Below are positions 15,301 to 23,937 of a stretch of 43,034 nt of DNA, piece by piece. The stretch lies in the NCBI RefSeq assembly GCF_014647675.1, contig NZ_BMPQ01000006.1, forward strand, positions 1-43,034, given 5' to 3'. The position numbers and the translations under genes were made by a program. The first letter of the stretch is position 1; the number at the start of each line of letters is the position of its first letter. Below the pieces are notes generated by a model, which saw only the letters and a list, made by a program, of their open reading frames with translations, searched no databases and was not told the origin of the DNA. The stretch is from Streptomyces flaveus (GTDB lineage Bacteria; Actinomycetota; Actinomycetes; Streptomycetales; Streptomycetaceae).

Positions 15301-16151
15301 GGGCGGCCTCCTTCGGTGTGCCGCACCAGGGCCGACACGAAGTCGTCCCACACCGCCCTCGGCAGGTCGTGTCCGGCCCCCTTGAGGACCAGCAGCTCCG
15401 CGCCGGGGATCGTGTCGCGCAGCGCCTCGCCGTGCGGCAGCGGCAGCAGTGGGTCGTGGTCGCCGTGGACCACGAGCGTCGGCGCCGCGATGTCGCCGAA
15501 GCCGCCTCGCGCCGGCCCGTCGAACTCGATGGCGTAGTGGTTGACCAGAGTCGACGCGTAGCTCCTGGCGCGCGCCACGTCACGTTCGGCCAACGCCCGG
15601 ATCGCGGCCTCGTCGAAGTACGGCGAGCCACCGGCGTACGCCCTCGCGCCGACGACCACGTACTCGACGACCGCGGCCGCGTCGGAGAGGTCCGGCTCGG
15701 CCGGCATGGCCAGGTCGCTCGACGGTGACGGCAGGTCGTCGGCACCGGTCGAGCTCGAGACGAACGTCAGCGACGCGACCCGGTCGGGATGGTCCACACC
15801 GAGGATGAGTCCGATACCGCCGAACATCGACTGACAGACCACATGGGCGCGCTCGATGCCCAAGGCGTCCTGGATGCCGAGTACGTCGAGGGTCAGGTCC
15901 GTGAACGAGTACGCCGGCTGTCCCGGCGGGTAGCAGGTCGACCGGCCGGTGTCCCGATGGTCGTACCGGACCACGAACCGGCCACGGGTGGCGAGCTGTT
16001 CGCACAGGTCGGCGTCCCACCACAGCATCGAGGCGGCCGAACCGGCGACCAGCACGATCGCGGGGCCCGCAGGGTCTCCGAAGGTCTCGGCACACAGCTC
16101 GACGCCGTTGATCCCGAGCAGTCGCTCGCCGTGAGATTGATGTGAGGTCAT
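15297..16151 (-). CDS. Alpha/beta-hydrolase
   Basis: The 284-residue protein is an alpha/beta-hydrolase-fold enzyme. Seen: the oxyanion-side LVAGSAASM (about residues 34-42), the DHRDTGRS loop (about 64-71), the nucleophile elbow CQSMFGG with S108 (the first small residue is cysteine where glycine is usual), the acid region VHGDHDPLLP and the catalytic histidine in GAGHDLP near the C-end. The DHRDTGRS signature is shared with DoxR/RdmC-like methylesterases and related hydrolases; the substrate cannot be told. I chose ATG at 16151 (MTSHQ) because the longer frame to 16223 adds residues unlike the family. An 8-bp palindrome lies 17-37 bases upstream. Likely operon with the methyltransferase. 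Confidence 0.9.
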   Translation of the reverse strand: MTSHQSHGERLLGINGVELCAETFGDPAGPAIVLVAGSAASMLWWDADLCEQLATRGRFVVRYDHRDTGRSTCYPPGQPAYSFTDLTLDVLGIQDALGIERAHVVCQSMFGGIGLILGVDHPDRVASLTFVSSSTGADDLPSPSSDLAMPAEPDLSDAAAVVEYVVVGARAYAGGSPYFDEAAIRALAERDVARARSYASTLVNHYAIEFDGPARGGFGDIAAPTLVVHGDHDPLLPLPHGEALRDTIPGAELLVLKGAGHDLPRAVWDDFVSALVRHTEGGRP

Positions 16152-16167
16152 GTCTGGCACGCTAGAG

Positions 16168-16188
16168 CCCGCGACTTCATGTCGCGGG
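16168..16188. promoter_or_regulatory. Palindrome upstream of hydrolase operon
   Basis: CCCGCGAC (16168-16175) and GTCGCGGG (16181-16188) are exact complements around TTCAT. The site lies between the hydrolase start and the start of a small plus-strand frame, so it could be an operator for either. No regulator gene is adjacent. Confidence 0.4.
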
Positions 16189-16304
16189 AGATCTACCTGC
16201 ACCGGCGGGCCGGACGCACCCACTCACCACTTGCCGGCCGGGCCATCGAGATCGCCGGCGAGGTCGCGGCCGATCTCGCGGCGCCGCCGGCAGACCGGCT
16301 CTAG
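16179..16304 (+). CDS. Possible 41-residue small protein
   Basis: An ATG inside the palindrome opens a 41-codon frame (begins [12 protein letters not shown]) ending at a TAG that overlaps the 3' end of the DUF255 gene by 4 bases. Third positions are mostly G/C. There is no ribosome site and no recognisable family. It may be real, a remnant of a larger gene, or chance. Confidence 0.25.
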   Translation: MSREIYLHRRAGRTHSPLAGRAIEIAGEVAADLAAPPADRL

Positions 16305-18328
16305 GAGACCAGCTTCTGCCGGAGGCCCACCGCGTCCGTCACCGGGGCGTCGCAAGTGAAGTGGCGGCAGACGTAAGCCGCCGGTTCACCCTCCACCAGC
16401 GGGCGATCGGCGAGGAGCGGGAGTTCGTCGCTGCCGGGGGTGCCCACCGCGACGACCGCTCCCGGGGCGGTGGTGAGGAGGGCGGTGCGGTGCAGTTCCC
16501 GCGTCGCCGGGGCATCCGCCGGTCCGACCACGGCCACCTCACGCGGCCCGTCGAGGAGGGCCTCCGCGGTCGCGAGCCCCCAGCCGATGAAACGCGGCGC
16601 CCGCGGGCCGAGCGCCTTCACGACGCCCAACGCCCGTTCCGCGGCGGTGCGATGGGGCTCGGCACCGGTCTGCGCCGCGTAGCTCAGCAGGGCACCGGCC
16701 GCCGCGCTCCACCCGGAGGGCGTGGCGCTGTCGGTCGGGTCCTGCGGGCGGCGGATCAGCTTCTCGGCGTCGGCGGCCGTGTCGTACAAGGCGCCGGATT
16801 CCTCGTCGACGAACCGCACCAGCACATGGTCGAGCAGGAACCCGGCGAACTCCAGCCAGACCCCCTCACCGGTCACCGAGGCGAGCGCCAGGAACCCCTC
16901 GGCAACATCCCCGTAGTCCTCCAACACGCCCGCATTCGCACCGACTTGGCCGTCCTTCGACGTACGGGCGAGCCGGGCCCGCTCGTCCAGATGCAGACGT
17001 ACGAGGAGATCGGCGGCACCGAGCGCGGCCTCGACGAGGTCGGGGCGGTCGAAGTACGCACCGGTCTCCGCGAGGGCTGCGATCGCGAGCCCGTTCCAGG
17101 CGGCGACCACCTTGTCGTCACGGCCAGGAGCGGGCTGCTCGGCGCGGGCCTCGCTGAGCCGCTCCTTGATGGACTCGATCCGCTCGGCGTCGAACACGCC
17201 CTCCTGCTGCGGGAGTTGAAGAACGGAGGCCCCCTCCTCGAACGTGCCCTCGTCCGTCACGCCGAAGTAGGAGGCAGCGAGCTCGGCATCCTCGTCGCCG
17301 AGGACGTCGGCGAGCTGCCGAGGCGTCCACACGTAGTACGCGCCCTCGACATGCTTCCCTGTTCCGTCATCGCTGTCGGCGTCCAGCGCGGAGGCGAACC
17401 CGCCCTCGTTCGTACGGAGTTCGCGGACCATGAAGTCGGCGGTTTCGAGGGCGACGCGCCGGGCGAGGTCGGAGCCGGTGGCTCGCCACAGGTGGGCGTA
17501 GACGCGGCACAGCAGTGCATTGTCATAGAGCATCTTCTCGAAGTGCGGCACCACCCACTCACGGTCCACGGAGTACCGCGCGAATCCGCCCCCGAGCTGG
17601 TCATAGATCCCGCCGCGCGCCATCCGCTCACACGTGTCGGCGGCCATCTGCAACGCACCCTCGGAGCCGGTCCGAGCGTGATGCCGCAGCAGGAACTCGA
17701 CGACCATGGACGGCGGGAACTTCGGCGCTCCGCCGAACCCGCCGCGCTGGGCGTCGTAGTCCCGCGTGAGCGCGAGCAACGCCTGCGCCAGCTCCTCCTC
17801 ACCGGGCACAGTCGTGTCCCCGTACGAGATCTCCCGCCCGGCGAGATCCCGCGCGATCTTCCCGGCGACGTCTGCGACCTCCTCACGCCGGTCGCTCCAG
17901 GCGCTGTGCACACCTTCCAGAACCTGCCGGAAGGAGGGCATGCCCTGCCGCGGCGCGGGCGGGAAGTAGGTCCCGAAGTAGAACGGCTCGGCGTCCGGGG
18001 TGAGGAAGACGGTCATGGGCCAGCCACCCTGCCCGGTCGCGGCCTGCACGGCCTCCATGTAGACGGCGTCTACGTCGGGGCGTTCCTCGCGGTCGACCTT
18101 GATGCTGACGAAGTGCGCGTTGAGGTAGTCGGCGGTCCCCTGGTCCTCGAACGACTCGTGAGCCATGACGTGACACCAGTGGCAACTTGAATAGCCGACG
18201 CTCAGCAGCACGGGAACGCCGCGTTTGCGCGCCTCCTCGAAAGCCTCTTCACTCCAGGGCCACCAGTCGACGGGGTTGTCGGCGTGCTGGAGGAGGTACG
18301 GGGACGTCTCATGGGCCAGGCGGTTCAT
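16301..18328 (-). CDS. DUF255 thioredoxin-domain protein (YyaL/SSP411 family)
   Basis: The 675-residue protein has an N-terminal thioredoxin-like domain (DUF255, PF03190, residues about 1-165) and a long alpha/alpha-barrel-like part resembling glycoside hydrolase/epimerase folds. Seen: [19 protein letters not shown] at the extreme N-end, the redox-type motif CHWC (C49, C52) in [24 protein letters not shown] and [12 protein letters not shown], all hallmarks of the family. The length is normal (about 650-700). Some relatives are annotated as thioredoxin-domain proteins of unknown function; the enzymatic role is not established. The ATG start gives the conserved N-end. It is transcribed away from the NB-ARC gene. 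Confidence 0.93.
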   Translation of the reverse strand: MNRLAHETSPYLLQHADNPVDWWPWSEEAFEEARKRGVPVLLSVGYSSCHWCHVMAHESFEDQGTADYLNAHFVSIKVDREERPDVDAVYMEAVQAATGQGGWPMTVFLTPDAEPFYFGTYFPPAPRQGMPSFRQVLEGVHSAWSDRREEVADVAGKIARDLAGREISYGDTTVPGEEELAQALLALTRDYDAQRGGFGGAPKFPPSMVVEFLLRHHARTGSEGALQMAADTCERMARGGIYDQLGGGFARYSVDREWVVPHFEKMLYDNALLCRVYAHLWRATGSDLARRVALETADFMVRELRTNEGGFASALDADSDDGTGKHVEGAYYVWTPRQLADVLGDEDAELAASYFGVTDEGTFEEGASVLQLPQQEGVFDAERIESIKERLSEARAEQPAPGRDDKVVAAWNGLAIAALAETGAYFDRPDLVEAALGAADLLVRLHLDERARLARTSKDGQVGANAGVLEDYGDVAEGFLALASVTGEGVWLEFAGFLLDHVLVRFVDEESGALYDTAADAEKLIRRPQDPTDSATPSGWSAAAGALLSYAAQTGAEPHRTAAERALGVVKALGPRAPRFIGWGLATAEALLDGPREVAVVGPADAPATRELHRTALLTTAPGAVVAVGTPGSDELPLLADRPLVEGEPAAYVCRHFTCDAPVTDAVGLRQKLVS

Positions 18329-18696
18329 GCCCCCACCCTCCCACGCGATCCTGGTTCCGCCACGTACTCGCCTCAGGCGATGGCCGCGATGTCCCCGTCG
18401 TCGAAGTAGATGGCCTGATGCAGACGTCCCCCGTCATCGAGGGGCAATCCTGCCGCAGCACGCGGAACGCGGTGCGGATCAAGGGGGCGCGACGCGGATC
18501 ACGGGCCCGCACCGGGGGTAGGTGATGGGTTCGGGCAGGTGCGGATCAAGTCCGTACGGGTGCGGATCACGGATCCGTGCGGGTCGGTGCGGTCGGGGTT
18601 CTGGGAGCGTGAACATGCCAATCGCTCTCTCGCCTTCCCGCTCCGTCCGCAGGACACTTGACCGGGAAATTCGTTGCTGGCGGAGGGGGACCTGAC
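18329..18696. other. Divergent intergenic region with GCGGATCA repeats
   Basis: These 368 bases separate the DUF255 gene from the STAND gene. The sequence GCGGATCA occurs four times (18474-18481, 18494-18501, 18541-18548, 18562-18569), the last running into the palindrome CGGATCCG. Such iterated sites might bind a regulator of the STAND gene. At 18371-18440 the minus strand reads [18 protein letters not shown], ending [12 protein letters not shown], with good codon bias, which could be the 3' scrap of a lost gene; I cannot identify it. Confidence 0.4.
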
Positions 18697-21600
18697 ATGC
18701 GGGACAGCCATCGGGCTGATGCCGAGCGGCTGTTGGCCCGGGCCGTGGAGGAGGAGGTTCGGCGGTCGGGCGGGCGGACCGACGGGAGTGTGCTGCTGTC
18801 GCGGGCGCGTGGGGCGCTGGACGCCATCGCGGGGACGGCCACGGAGGAGTACGAGGCGTACACGAGGGCGCTGGACGAGGCGGAGGCCGGGCGGCTGACG
18901 TTCGGGCAGCGGTATGCGCGTGAGGGCGCCGGAACTCCCCTGCTGGTCGCGGTCGTTGCCGCCGCCGCGGCCTGTGTGGCGGACCTGGCACTCGGTACGA
19001 GCGCGGGGACGGCGCTCGGTGCCGGAGCCGTGGTCGGTGTGGCGGGCGCCGCGGCGACGGTGGCGAAGGTGACCGCTTCGCATCTGCCTGCCGCGAGTCG
19101 TCGGGCCGGAGCGCTGGGCCAGCCGGGCGGTCCTGAGCAGTTGCGGCTTCAGTGGCTGACGGCGCTGGAGGTGCGTGGTATCCGCCCGTTCCTGGACCAG
19201 CAGCGGGTGCTCAGCGCGTCGACCGGTCCGAAGCGGAAGGCGCCGCAGCTGCGGCGTACGGACAAGAGCGCGGCGGCGCGCAGCCGCAGTGTCCTGGAGC
19301 GGTCCTTCGATCAACTCCCGGAGCCGGACGGCCCGTTCGCGGGTCGCAGGCAGGAGCTGGGGCGGGTGGCGCAGTGGGTGCACGCGGCCCGTGCGAGTAC
19401 GGAGACCAAGCCGACGGTGGTCGTGCTGCACGGCGCGCCGGGCTCGGGCCGCAGCACGCTCGCGATCCGTTCGGCGCATGCGCTGAGGGATCAGTTCCGG
19501 GGCGCGTGCGTGGTGGACCTGCGCGGCGACAGCCCGGAGGAGCCGCCGCTGTCCACCCGTGACGCGCTGCTGCACCTGCTCAACCGGCTCGGTGCGTCCC
19601 GCGAGCAGTTGCTGTTCCGGGAACGTTCCTCGCCGGAGCAGCAGGTGCGGCGGTTGAGCGAGCTCTACCACCAGCATCTGACCGGCCTGCCGGTGACGAT
19701 CGTGCTGGACGACGCGAGCGACGCGGAGCAGGTACGGACCCTGGTGCCCGAGCGTTCCGACAGCCTCGTCCTGGTCACCGCACGCAAACCGCTCGATCTG
19801 CCCGCCGACCTCCCCGCCTGGGTGCACCAGCTCCCTGTGGAGGCGCTGGACGCGTCGGGCGCCGAGGAGCTGCTGAAGGCGGCGGCGCAGGACGCCTCGG
19901 GTCCGTACGACGCCGAATCCTGCGACCGGGTGCGGGAGTTGTGCGGCGGCCTGCCCCTGGCGCTGCGGATCGCGGGCTCCTCACTCGGCCCGCGTACGCA
20001 TCGCCGGCTGGCCACGGATCTCGAGGCGTACGGTCCGGTCGAGCCGGCCGAACGCGTGCTGTGGCTGCGCTACAGCGACCAGTCGGACACGGCCCGGCGG
20101 CTGCTGCGTCGCCTGGCGCTGGCGGGCCGCGCTTCCTTGGGCGCCGCGGCGGCGGCCGCCCTGCTGGCGACGGACGAGGCGGAGGCGACCCGGCATCTGG
20201 AGGCGCTGTCGCGGGCCGGCCTCATCGATCATGTACGGGGCAGCCGTTACCGCCTGCACGATCTCGTGCGCGCCTTCGCTCAGGCCCGCCTGCTGGACGA
20301 GGAGGATCCTGCCGAGCGTACGGCCGCGCAGGAACGACTCATCGTGAACTACGGCGAGTTGGCGGACTCGGTGATCCGTCTCGTCGACGGCAAGACGTCC
20401 ACGCGCGCCGACACGGTCGGCCCGCACGGCTTCACCTCGCTGGACGCGGCGCTGCGCTGGCTGGACGACGAGTCGAGCTTCATCACGGCGGCGCTGCGGC
20501 ACGCGGAGGGTGTGAACCAGGCGGCCGTACTGAATCTGCTCGGCGCCCTGTGCGACTACTGCCTGCTGCGCGGTGACCTCTACCGGCTGGGCGAGATCAG
20601 CGAGTTGACGCAGGCGGTGGACCAGGGGCTGCTGGTGCGCTCGGTCCAGTGGCGTACGGGTATCGCGGCCCGTCAGCTCGGCGAGCTCGACAAGGCGCGT
20701 ACGCAGCTCGCTTCGGTGGTGGACCTCTACTTCGAGGCGCACCACGACGCGGGCGCGGCAAGGGCGTTGTGCTCGCTCGGCATCACGCTGCACCACCAGG
20801 GCAATCTCACGGAGGCGGCGGCGAAGCTCCAGGAGGCGATGGACCTCCAGGCCTCTCCCGACCTCGCGGCGGACCGCGCCTGGACGATGCACGCGCTGGC
20901 GGCGGTGGAGCGGGACCGGGCCCGCCTCGCCACGGCCCTGGATCTCCTCACCCAGGCGCTGGTCCTGCACCGCCAGGGCGAGTCCGTGCACGGCGAGGCC
21001 TGGGCGCACTTCCAGCTCGGCCAGCTCGGCCTGCGCATGGGCGACGTACCGCGTGCGGAGGCGGAACTCCGCGAGGCCCTCGATCTGTACGGCCGTACCC
21101 GTGACCCTCGCGGTGAGGCCTGGGCCCTGACCCAGCTGGCTCGCGCCCGCCTGGTCGACGGCGACCCGTCCTCCGCCGTGGACGGCCTCCGCCAGGCGAT
21201 CTCCCGCCACCGTGACAACGAGGACGCGCGGGGCGAGGCGTGGACGGTGTACTACCTGGGCCAGGCGCTGGAGGAGTCGGGCAGTCTGGACCAGGCGGTG
21301 CGGGAACTGGAGCGTTCGCGGACGATGTTCTCCCGTATCCGGGACGTGTACGGCCTGGCGTGCGCCCGCCACCACTCGGCCCGGGCCACGCGCGACCAAC
21401 GGGCGGTCCAGACGGGTTCGTTGCGCAACTCGGGCTTCGCCCGCCAACTGCTCGTGGACGCCCGAGCGGACTTCCAGCGCATCGGCGTGGCGCATGGCGA
21501 GGCGTGGACGTGCCTGGAACTGGCGGTGGTGGACGCGGGCAACGCCCGTACGCAGTCCGCCCTTTCGCTGTGCGACGAGGCGGCGACACTCTTCGCGTCG

Positions 21601-21900
21601 TACGGCGACCGGCGGGGCGAGGACTGGGCCCGTTTCCTGCGCTGCACCCTGCTCCCGTACGCCTCCCCCGGCGGCACCGAGATCGGCACCGCCGTGGCCC
21701 AGGAGGAGCTGACCCAGCTCTCCCGCACCAACCACCCGTCCCGCGACGGAAAGCTCGACGACTACATCGAGGCGTATCAGCTGCTGCTGGAACGGGGCGT
21801 CGACCTGGACGCGGGCTGGCAGGCCTGGCGCTTGGGGATGGTGCCGAGCCGGCATGCCCGGGAGGTCATGGGGGTGGCGGTGGCAGCTCAGTCCTCGTAG
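18697..21900 (+). CDS. Membrane-anchored NB-ARC (STAND) ATPase with TPR repeats
   Basis: The 1067-residue protein starts with a charged region, then a hydrophobic hairpin (about residues 80-98 and 104-124). This is followed by an NB-ARC-type ATPase: P-loop GAPGSGRST (246-254), Walker B IVLDD (D338, D339), the SLVLVTARKP sensor strand and the GLPLAL motif (418-423). A winged-helix-like segment and a long TPR array (about residues 590-1040) come next, including repeated GEAWAHFQLGQL and RGEAWALTQLA units. STAND ATPases oligomerise when a ligand meets the repeat domain. The N-terminal membrane hairpin may be the effector or only an anchor. I chose ATG at 18697, which has GGAGGGGG upstream; a TTG at 18658 is less likely. 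The usual BTAD/OmpR DNA-binding domain of AfsR-like regulators is absent. Confidence 0.88.
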   Translation: MRDSHRADAERLLARAVEEEVRRSGGRTDGSVLLSRARGALDAIAGTATEEYEAYTRALDEAEAGRLTFGQRYAREGAGTPLLVAVVAAAAACVADLALGTSAGTALGAGAVVGVAGAAATVAKVTASHLPAASRRAGALGQPGGPEQLRLQWLTALEVRGIRPFLDQQRVLSASTGPKRKAPQLRRTDKSAAARSRSVLERSFDQLPEPDGPFAGRRQELGRVAQWVHAARASTETKPTVVVLHGAPGSGRSTLAIRSAHALRDQFRGACVVDLRGDSPEEPPLSTRDALLHLLNRLGASREQLLFRERSSPEQQVRRLSELYHQHLTGLPVTIVLDDASDAEQVRTLVPERSDSLVLVTARKPLDLPADLPAWVHQLPVEALDASGAEELLKAAAQDASGPYDAESCDRVRELCGGLPLALRIAGSSLGPRTHRRLATDLEAYGPVEPAERVLWLRYSDQSDTARRLLRRLALAGRASLGAAAAAALLATDEAEATRHLEALSRAGLIDHVRGSRYRLHDLVRAFAQARLLDEEDPAERTAAQERLIVNYGELADSVIRLVDGKTSTRADTVGPHGFTSLDAALRWLDDESSFITAALRHAEGVNQAAVLNLLGALCDYCLLRGDLYRLGEISELTQAVDQGLLVRSVQWRTGIAARQLGELDKARTQLASVVDLYFEAHHDAGAARALCSLGITLHHQGNLTEAAAKLQEAMDLQASPDLAADRAWTMHALAAVERDRARLATALDLLTQALVLHRQGESVHGEAWAHFQLGQLGLRMGDVPRAEAELREALDLYGRTRDPRGEAWALTQLARARLVDGDPSSAVDGLRQAISRHRDNEDARGEAWTVYYLGQALEESGSLDQAVRELERSRTMFSRIRDVYGLACARHHSARATRDQRAVQTGSLRNSGFARQLLVDARADFQRIGVAHGEAWTCLELAVVDAGNARTQSALSLCDEAATLFASYGDRRGEDWARFLRCTLLPYASPGGTEIGTAVAQEELTQLSRTNHPSRDGKLDDYIEAYQLLLERGVDLDAGWQAWRLGMVPSRHAREVMGVAVAAQSS

Positions 21901-21924
21901 AGGCGGTTCAGTCCTCGTAGAGGC
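21888..21924. repeat. 20-bp-period tandem duplication at a gene end
   Basis: TCAGTCCTCGTAGAGGC occurs at 21888-21904 and again at 21908-21924. The first copy contains the TAG stop of the STAND gene. On the minus strand each copy reads LYED-stop, in two different frames, as if the 3' end of a minus-strand coding sequence had been duplicated. Confidence 0.85.
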
Positions 21925-22018
21925 CGCCGAGGCGCAATGGCCAGCGGACTCGTCGATCCTGAGCCGTCGGAGCGGGCGTATGAGGCAGGGTGTCTGAATG
22001 AGACCCAGTGGGTCTCAT
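21908..22018 (-). CDS. Possible 36-residue small protein overlapping a hairpin
   Basis: A minus-strand frame from an ATG at 22018 runs 36 codons to the TGA at 21910-21908 and ends RRVRWPLRLGGLYED. The C-terminal wording and codon bias look like the end of a genuine streptomycete protein rather than chance. However its start codon lies within the 27-bp inverted repeat, there is no clear ribosome site, and the N-terminal half is the hairpin itself. It may be the tail of a gene whose 5' part was lost when the repeat formed. Confidence 0.3.
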   Translation of the reverse strand: MRPTGSHSDTLPHTPAPTAQDRRVRWPLRLGGLYED

Positions 22019-22035
22019 TCAGACACCCTGCCTCA
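21981..22035. terminator. 27-bp perfect inverted repeat between convergent genes
   Basis: Bases 21981-22007 pair exactly with 22009-22035 around a single central G. It sits between the stop of the STAND gene (21900) and the stop of the small membrane protein gene (22057), which converge, so a bidirectional terminator is the simplest reading. The stem is exceptionally long and not especially G/C-rich (contains GTGTCTGAATGAGACC), and lacks a T-run. Confidence 0.65.
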
Positions 22036-22056
22036 GCAGTTCAAGCCGCTGAGCTC

Positions 22057-22317
22057 TCAGCCCTTCGCAGGCGAGGCCTTCCCCCCGGAACCGGCCTTCT
22101 TGTCGGAGGCGTCCCCCTTCGGGTCCGTGTCCTCCTCGAAGTCGACCTTCCCCATGTGCCGGTTCATCGACTTCATAAGCCCCCACACCGCCACGGCCAT
22201 CACCGCGAACACGATGAAGCCGAGGACGCCAGGGGTCACCTTGTCCTCGTCGACCTCCGCCGCGAGGGGGACGAGGTGCGTCATTGCCAGGCTTGCGCTT
22301 GCGCTCATGTCAGGCAT
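22057..22317 (-). CDS. Small single-pass membrane protein next to mca
   Basis: The 86-residue protein has one hydrophobic segment (about residues 29-48, GVLGFIVFAVMAVAVWGLM), then a basic NRHMGK stretch and an acidic, lysine/glycine-rich tail (DPKGDASDKKAGSGG). It starts 6 bases after the mca stop, so it is in the same transcript. The start is either ATG 22317 or ATG 22308; GAGGG lies between the mca stop and the first. I know this as a conserved hypothetical protein accompanying mca in streptomycetes; no function is known. Membrane topology predicts a short outside N-end and a cytoplasmic charged tail. Confidence 0.8.
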   Translation of the reverse strand: MPDMSASASLAMTHLVPLAAEVDEDKVTPGVLGFIVFAVMAVAVWGLMKSMNRHMGKVDFEEDTDPKGDASDKKAGSGGKASPAKG

Positions 22318-22323
22318 TGTCCC

Positions 22324-23202
22324 TCAGGACTGCCGGATGCCCGCGAAGAGGTCGTCCTCGGGGAGGGACGTAGCGACGAGGGACTTCGCGAGCTCGTACT
22401 CCTCCGTCGGCCAGACCTCCTTCTGGATCTCCATCGGGACGCGGAACCAGCCCCCGTCGGGGTCGATCTGCGTGGCGTGCGCGATCAGGGCCTTGTCGCG
22501 GATCTCGTAGAAGTCGGCGCACGGAACGTGCGTGGTCAGGGTCCGCTCGTCGCGCTGGAACTCGTCCCAGCGCTTCAGCCAGTCCCCGTAGGGGGACTCC
22601 ATGCCGCGCTCCAGCAGCGCGTTGTGCAGCGCCTCGGTGCGGGGGCGGTTGAAGCCCTGGTTGTAGTAGAGCTTCTGCGGCTGGTAGGCCGGGCCGAACT
22701 CCGACTCCGGGTACGTCTCGGCGTCCGCCGCCCCTTCGAACGCCACCATCGAGATCTTGTGGGTCATGATGTGGTCGGGGTGCGGATAACCGCCGTTCTC
22801 GTCGTAGGTGGTGATCACCTGCGGGCGGAAGGAGCGGATCTTGCGGACCAGTTCGCCCGCCGCCTTCTCGATGTCCTCCAGCGCGAAACAGCCCTCGGGC
22901 AGCGGCGGCAGCGGGTCGCCCTCGGGCAGTCCCGAGTCGACGAAGCCGAGCCACTCCTGCTTGACGCCGAGGATCTCGCGGGCCTCGTCCATCTCCTTCT
23001 TGCGTACCTCGTGGATGTGCTCCTCGACGTACTTGTCACCCTGAAGCTTCGGATTGAGGATGGAGCCGCGCTCCCCGCCCGTGCAGGTCACGACCAGCAC
23101 GTCCACCCCCTCGGACACGTACTTCGCCATGGTGGCCGCGCCCTTCGACGACTCGTCGTCGGGGTGGGCGTGTACGGCCATCAGTCGTAGCTGGTCAGTC
23201 AA
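22324..23202 (-). CDS. mca: Mycothiol S-conjugate amidase
   Basis: The 292-residue zinc hydrolase cleaves mycothiol conjugates of drugs and electrophiles to a mercapturic acid, which is exported, and GlcN-Ins, which is recycled. It acts in the cytosol. Seen: the LmbE-family motif VHAHPDDES (residues 10-18, zinc ligands H13 and D16), TCTGGERG (about residues 40-47), and HPDHIMTH further on with another zinc histidine. Length and sequence fit Mca rather than the related deacetylase MshB. The start is TTG, preceded by GAGGA at suitable distance. The gene is divergent from the DUF4307 gene and leads the small membrane protein gene. The presence of mca indicates a mycothiol-producing actinomycete. 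Confidence 0.96.
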   Translation of the reverse strand: MTDQLRLMAVHAHPDDESSKGAATMAKYVSEGVDVLVVTCTGGERGSILNPKLQGDKYVEEHIHEVRKKEMDEAREILGVKQEWLGFVDSGLPEGDPLPPLPEGCFALEDIEKAAGELVRKIRSFRPQVITTYDENGGYPHPDHIMTHKISMVAFEGAADAETYPESEFGPAYQPQKLYYNQGFNRPRTEALHNALLERGMESPYGDWLKRWDEFQRDERTLTTHVPCADFYEIRDKALIAHATQIDPDGGWFRVPMEIQKEVWPTEEYELAKSLVATSLPEDDLFAGIRQS

Positions 23203-23324
23203 GACTCAATCCTCGTCAGTCGGCGCCCCGTTGTATCGGCGCGATCGGCGGCTTCTATAGTGACCGAAATCGGGGGCGAAAAATTCCGGGGCCCGGCCCT
23301 GTCCGCCCCGCAGAGAGGACGATC

Positions 23325-23723
23325 ATGAGTACGGCCAGTACGCAGCTGCCCGAGGGCCGCTACGGCCGCTCCGCGGACGAGCGCGCCGACCGCAAGCTCA
23401 AGATCATCGGCAGTGTTCTGGGCGTCGCTCTCCTCGTCCTCATCGGCTGGTTCGCCTACTACTACGTGGGCGGCAACAAGATCAGCGCCGAAGTGATCAG
23501 CTTCGACACCTCCGCCGACTCGGTCAAGGTGCACCTGGAGGTGCGCAAGGACGTGGACGCCGACGGCTACTGCACCATCCGCTCGCAGGCCGAGGACGGC
23601 GCTGAGGTGGGCCGCAAGGACTTCCGCTTCGACCAGAACGCCACGCGTATCGACAAGGTCGTCACGCTGCGTGTGACGGCCCGGGGCACCACGGCGGAAC
23701 TGCTCGGCTGCCACGCCGACTGA
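23325..23723 (+). CDS. DUF4307 membrane protein
   Basis: The 132-residue protein matches the actinobacterial DUF4307 family (PF14155). Seen: LPEGRYGRSADERADRKLK at the N-end, one membrane segment (about residues 27-49) and an extracytoplasmic beta-rich domain with two cysteines (in DGYCTIR and LGCHAD), which could form a disulfide. The ATG start is preceded by GAGAGGAC. It is divergent from mca with 122 bases between, as is common in streptomycetes. Function unknown. The following greA gene is 214 bases away and probably has its own promoter. Confidence 0.88.
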   Translation: MSTASTQLPEGRYGRSADERADRKLKIIGSVLGVALLVLIGWFAYYYVGGNKISAEVISFDTSADSVKVHLEVRKDVDADGYCTIRSQAEDGAEVGRKDFRFDQNATRIDKVVTLRVTARGTTAELLGCHAD

Positions 23724-23937
23724 CGCCGGGCTCGGCGCATGACGGTGGCGCCGGGCCCCAGTCCGTACGCGCCGACTGCAATACGTAGGCGCTGACCTGC
23801 GTTGATGTGATTCTGATGGCTTATGTCCTCCCCCTTCGCCCGCTGAATTGTTAGGCTCGTGGTTTCGCCCTCCCCTGGAGGAACATTCTTCTGGGTAGGG
23901 CGATGCTTTGTATTCCCAGTACCGACGAGGAGCACCT

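Noticed and set aside
16361..18190. 609-codon plus-strand open frame opposite the DUF255 gene
   Set aside because: Antisense shadow of a well-conserved family protein; no domain recognised and no ribosome site.
18187..18525. 112-codon frame over the DUF255 start and intergenic region
   Set aside because: It is mostly antisense to the conserved N-terminus of the DUF255 protein and resembles nothing known.
19981..21855. 624-codon minus-strand open frame opposite the NB-ARC/TPR gene
   Set aside because: Antisense shadow; composition is that of reverse-read TPR codons and no motif is present.
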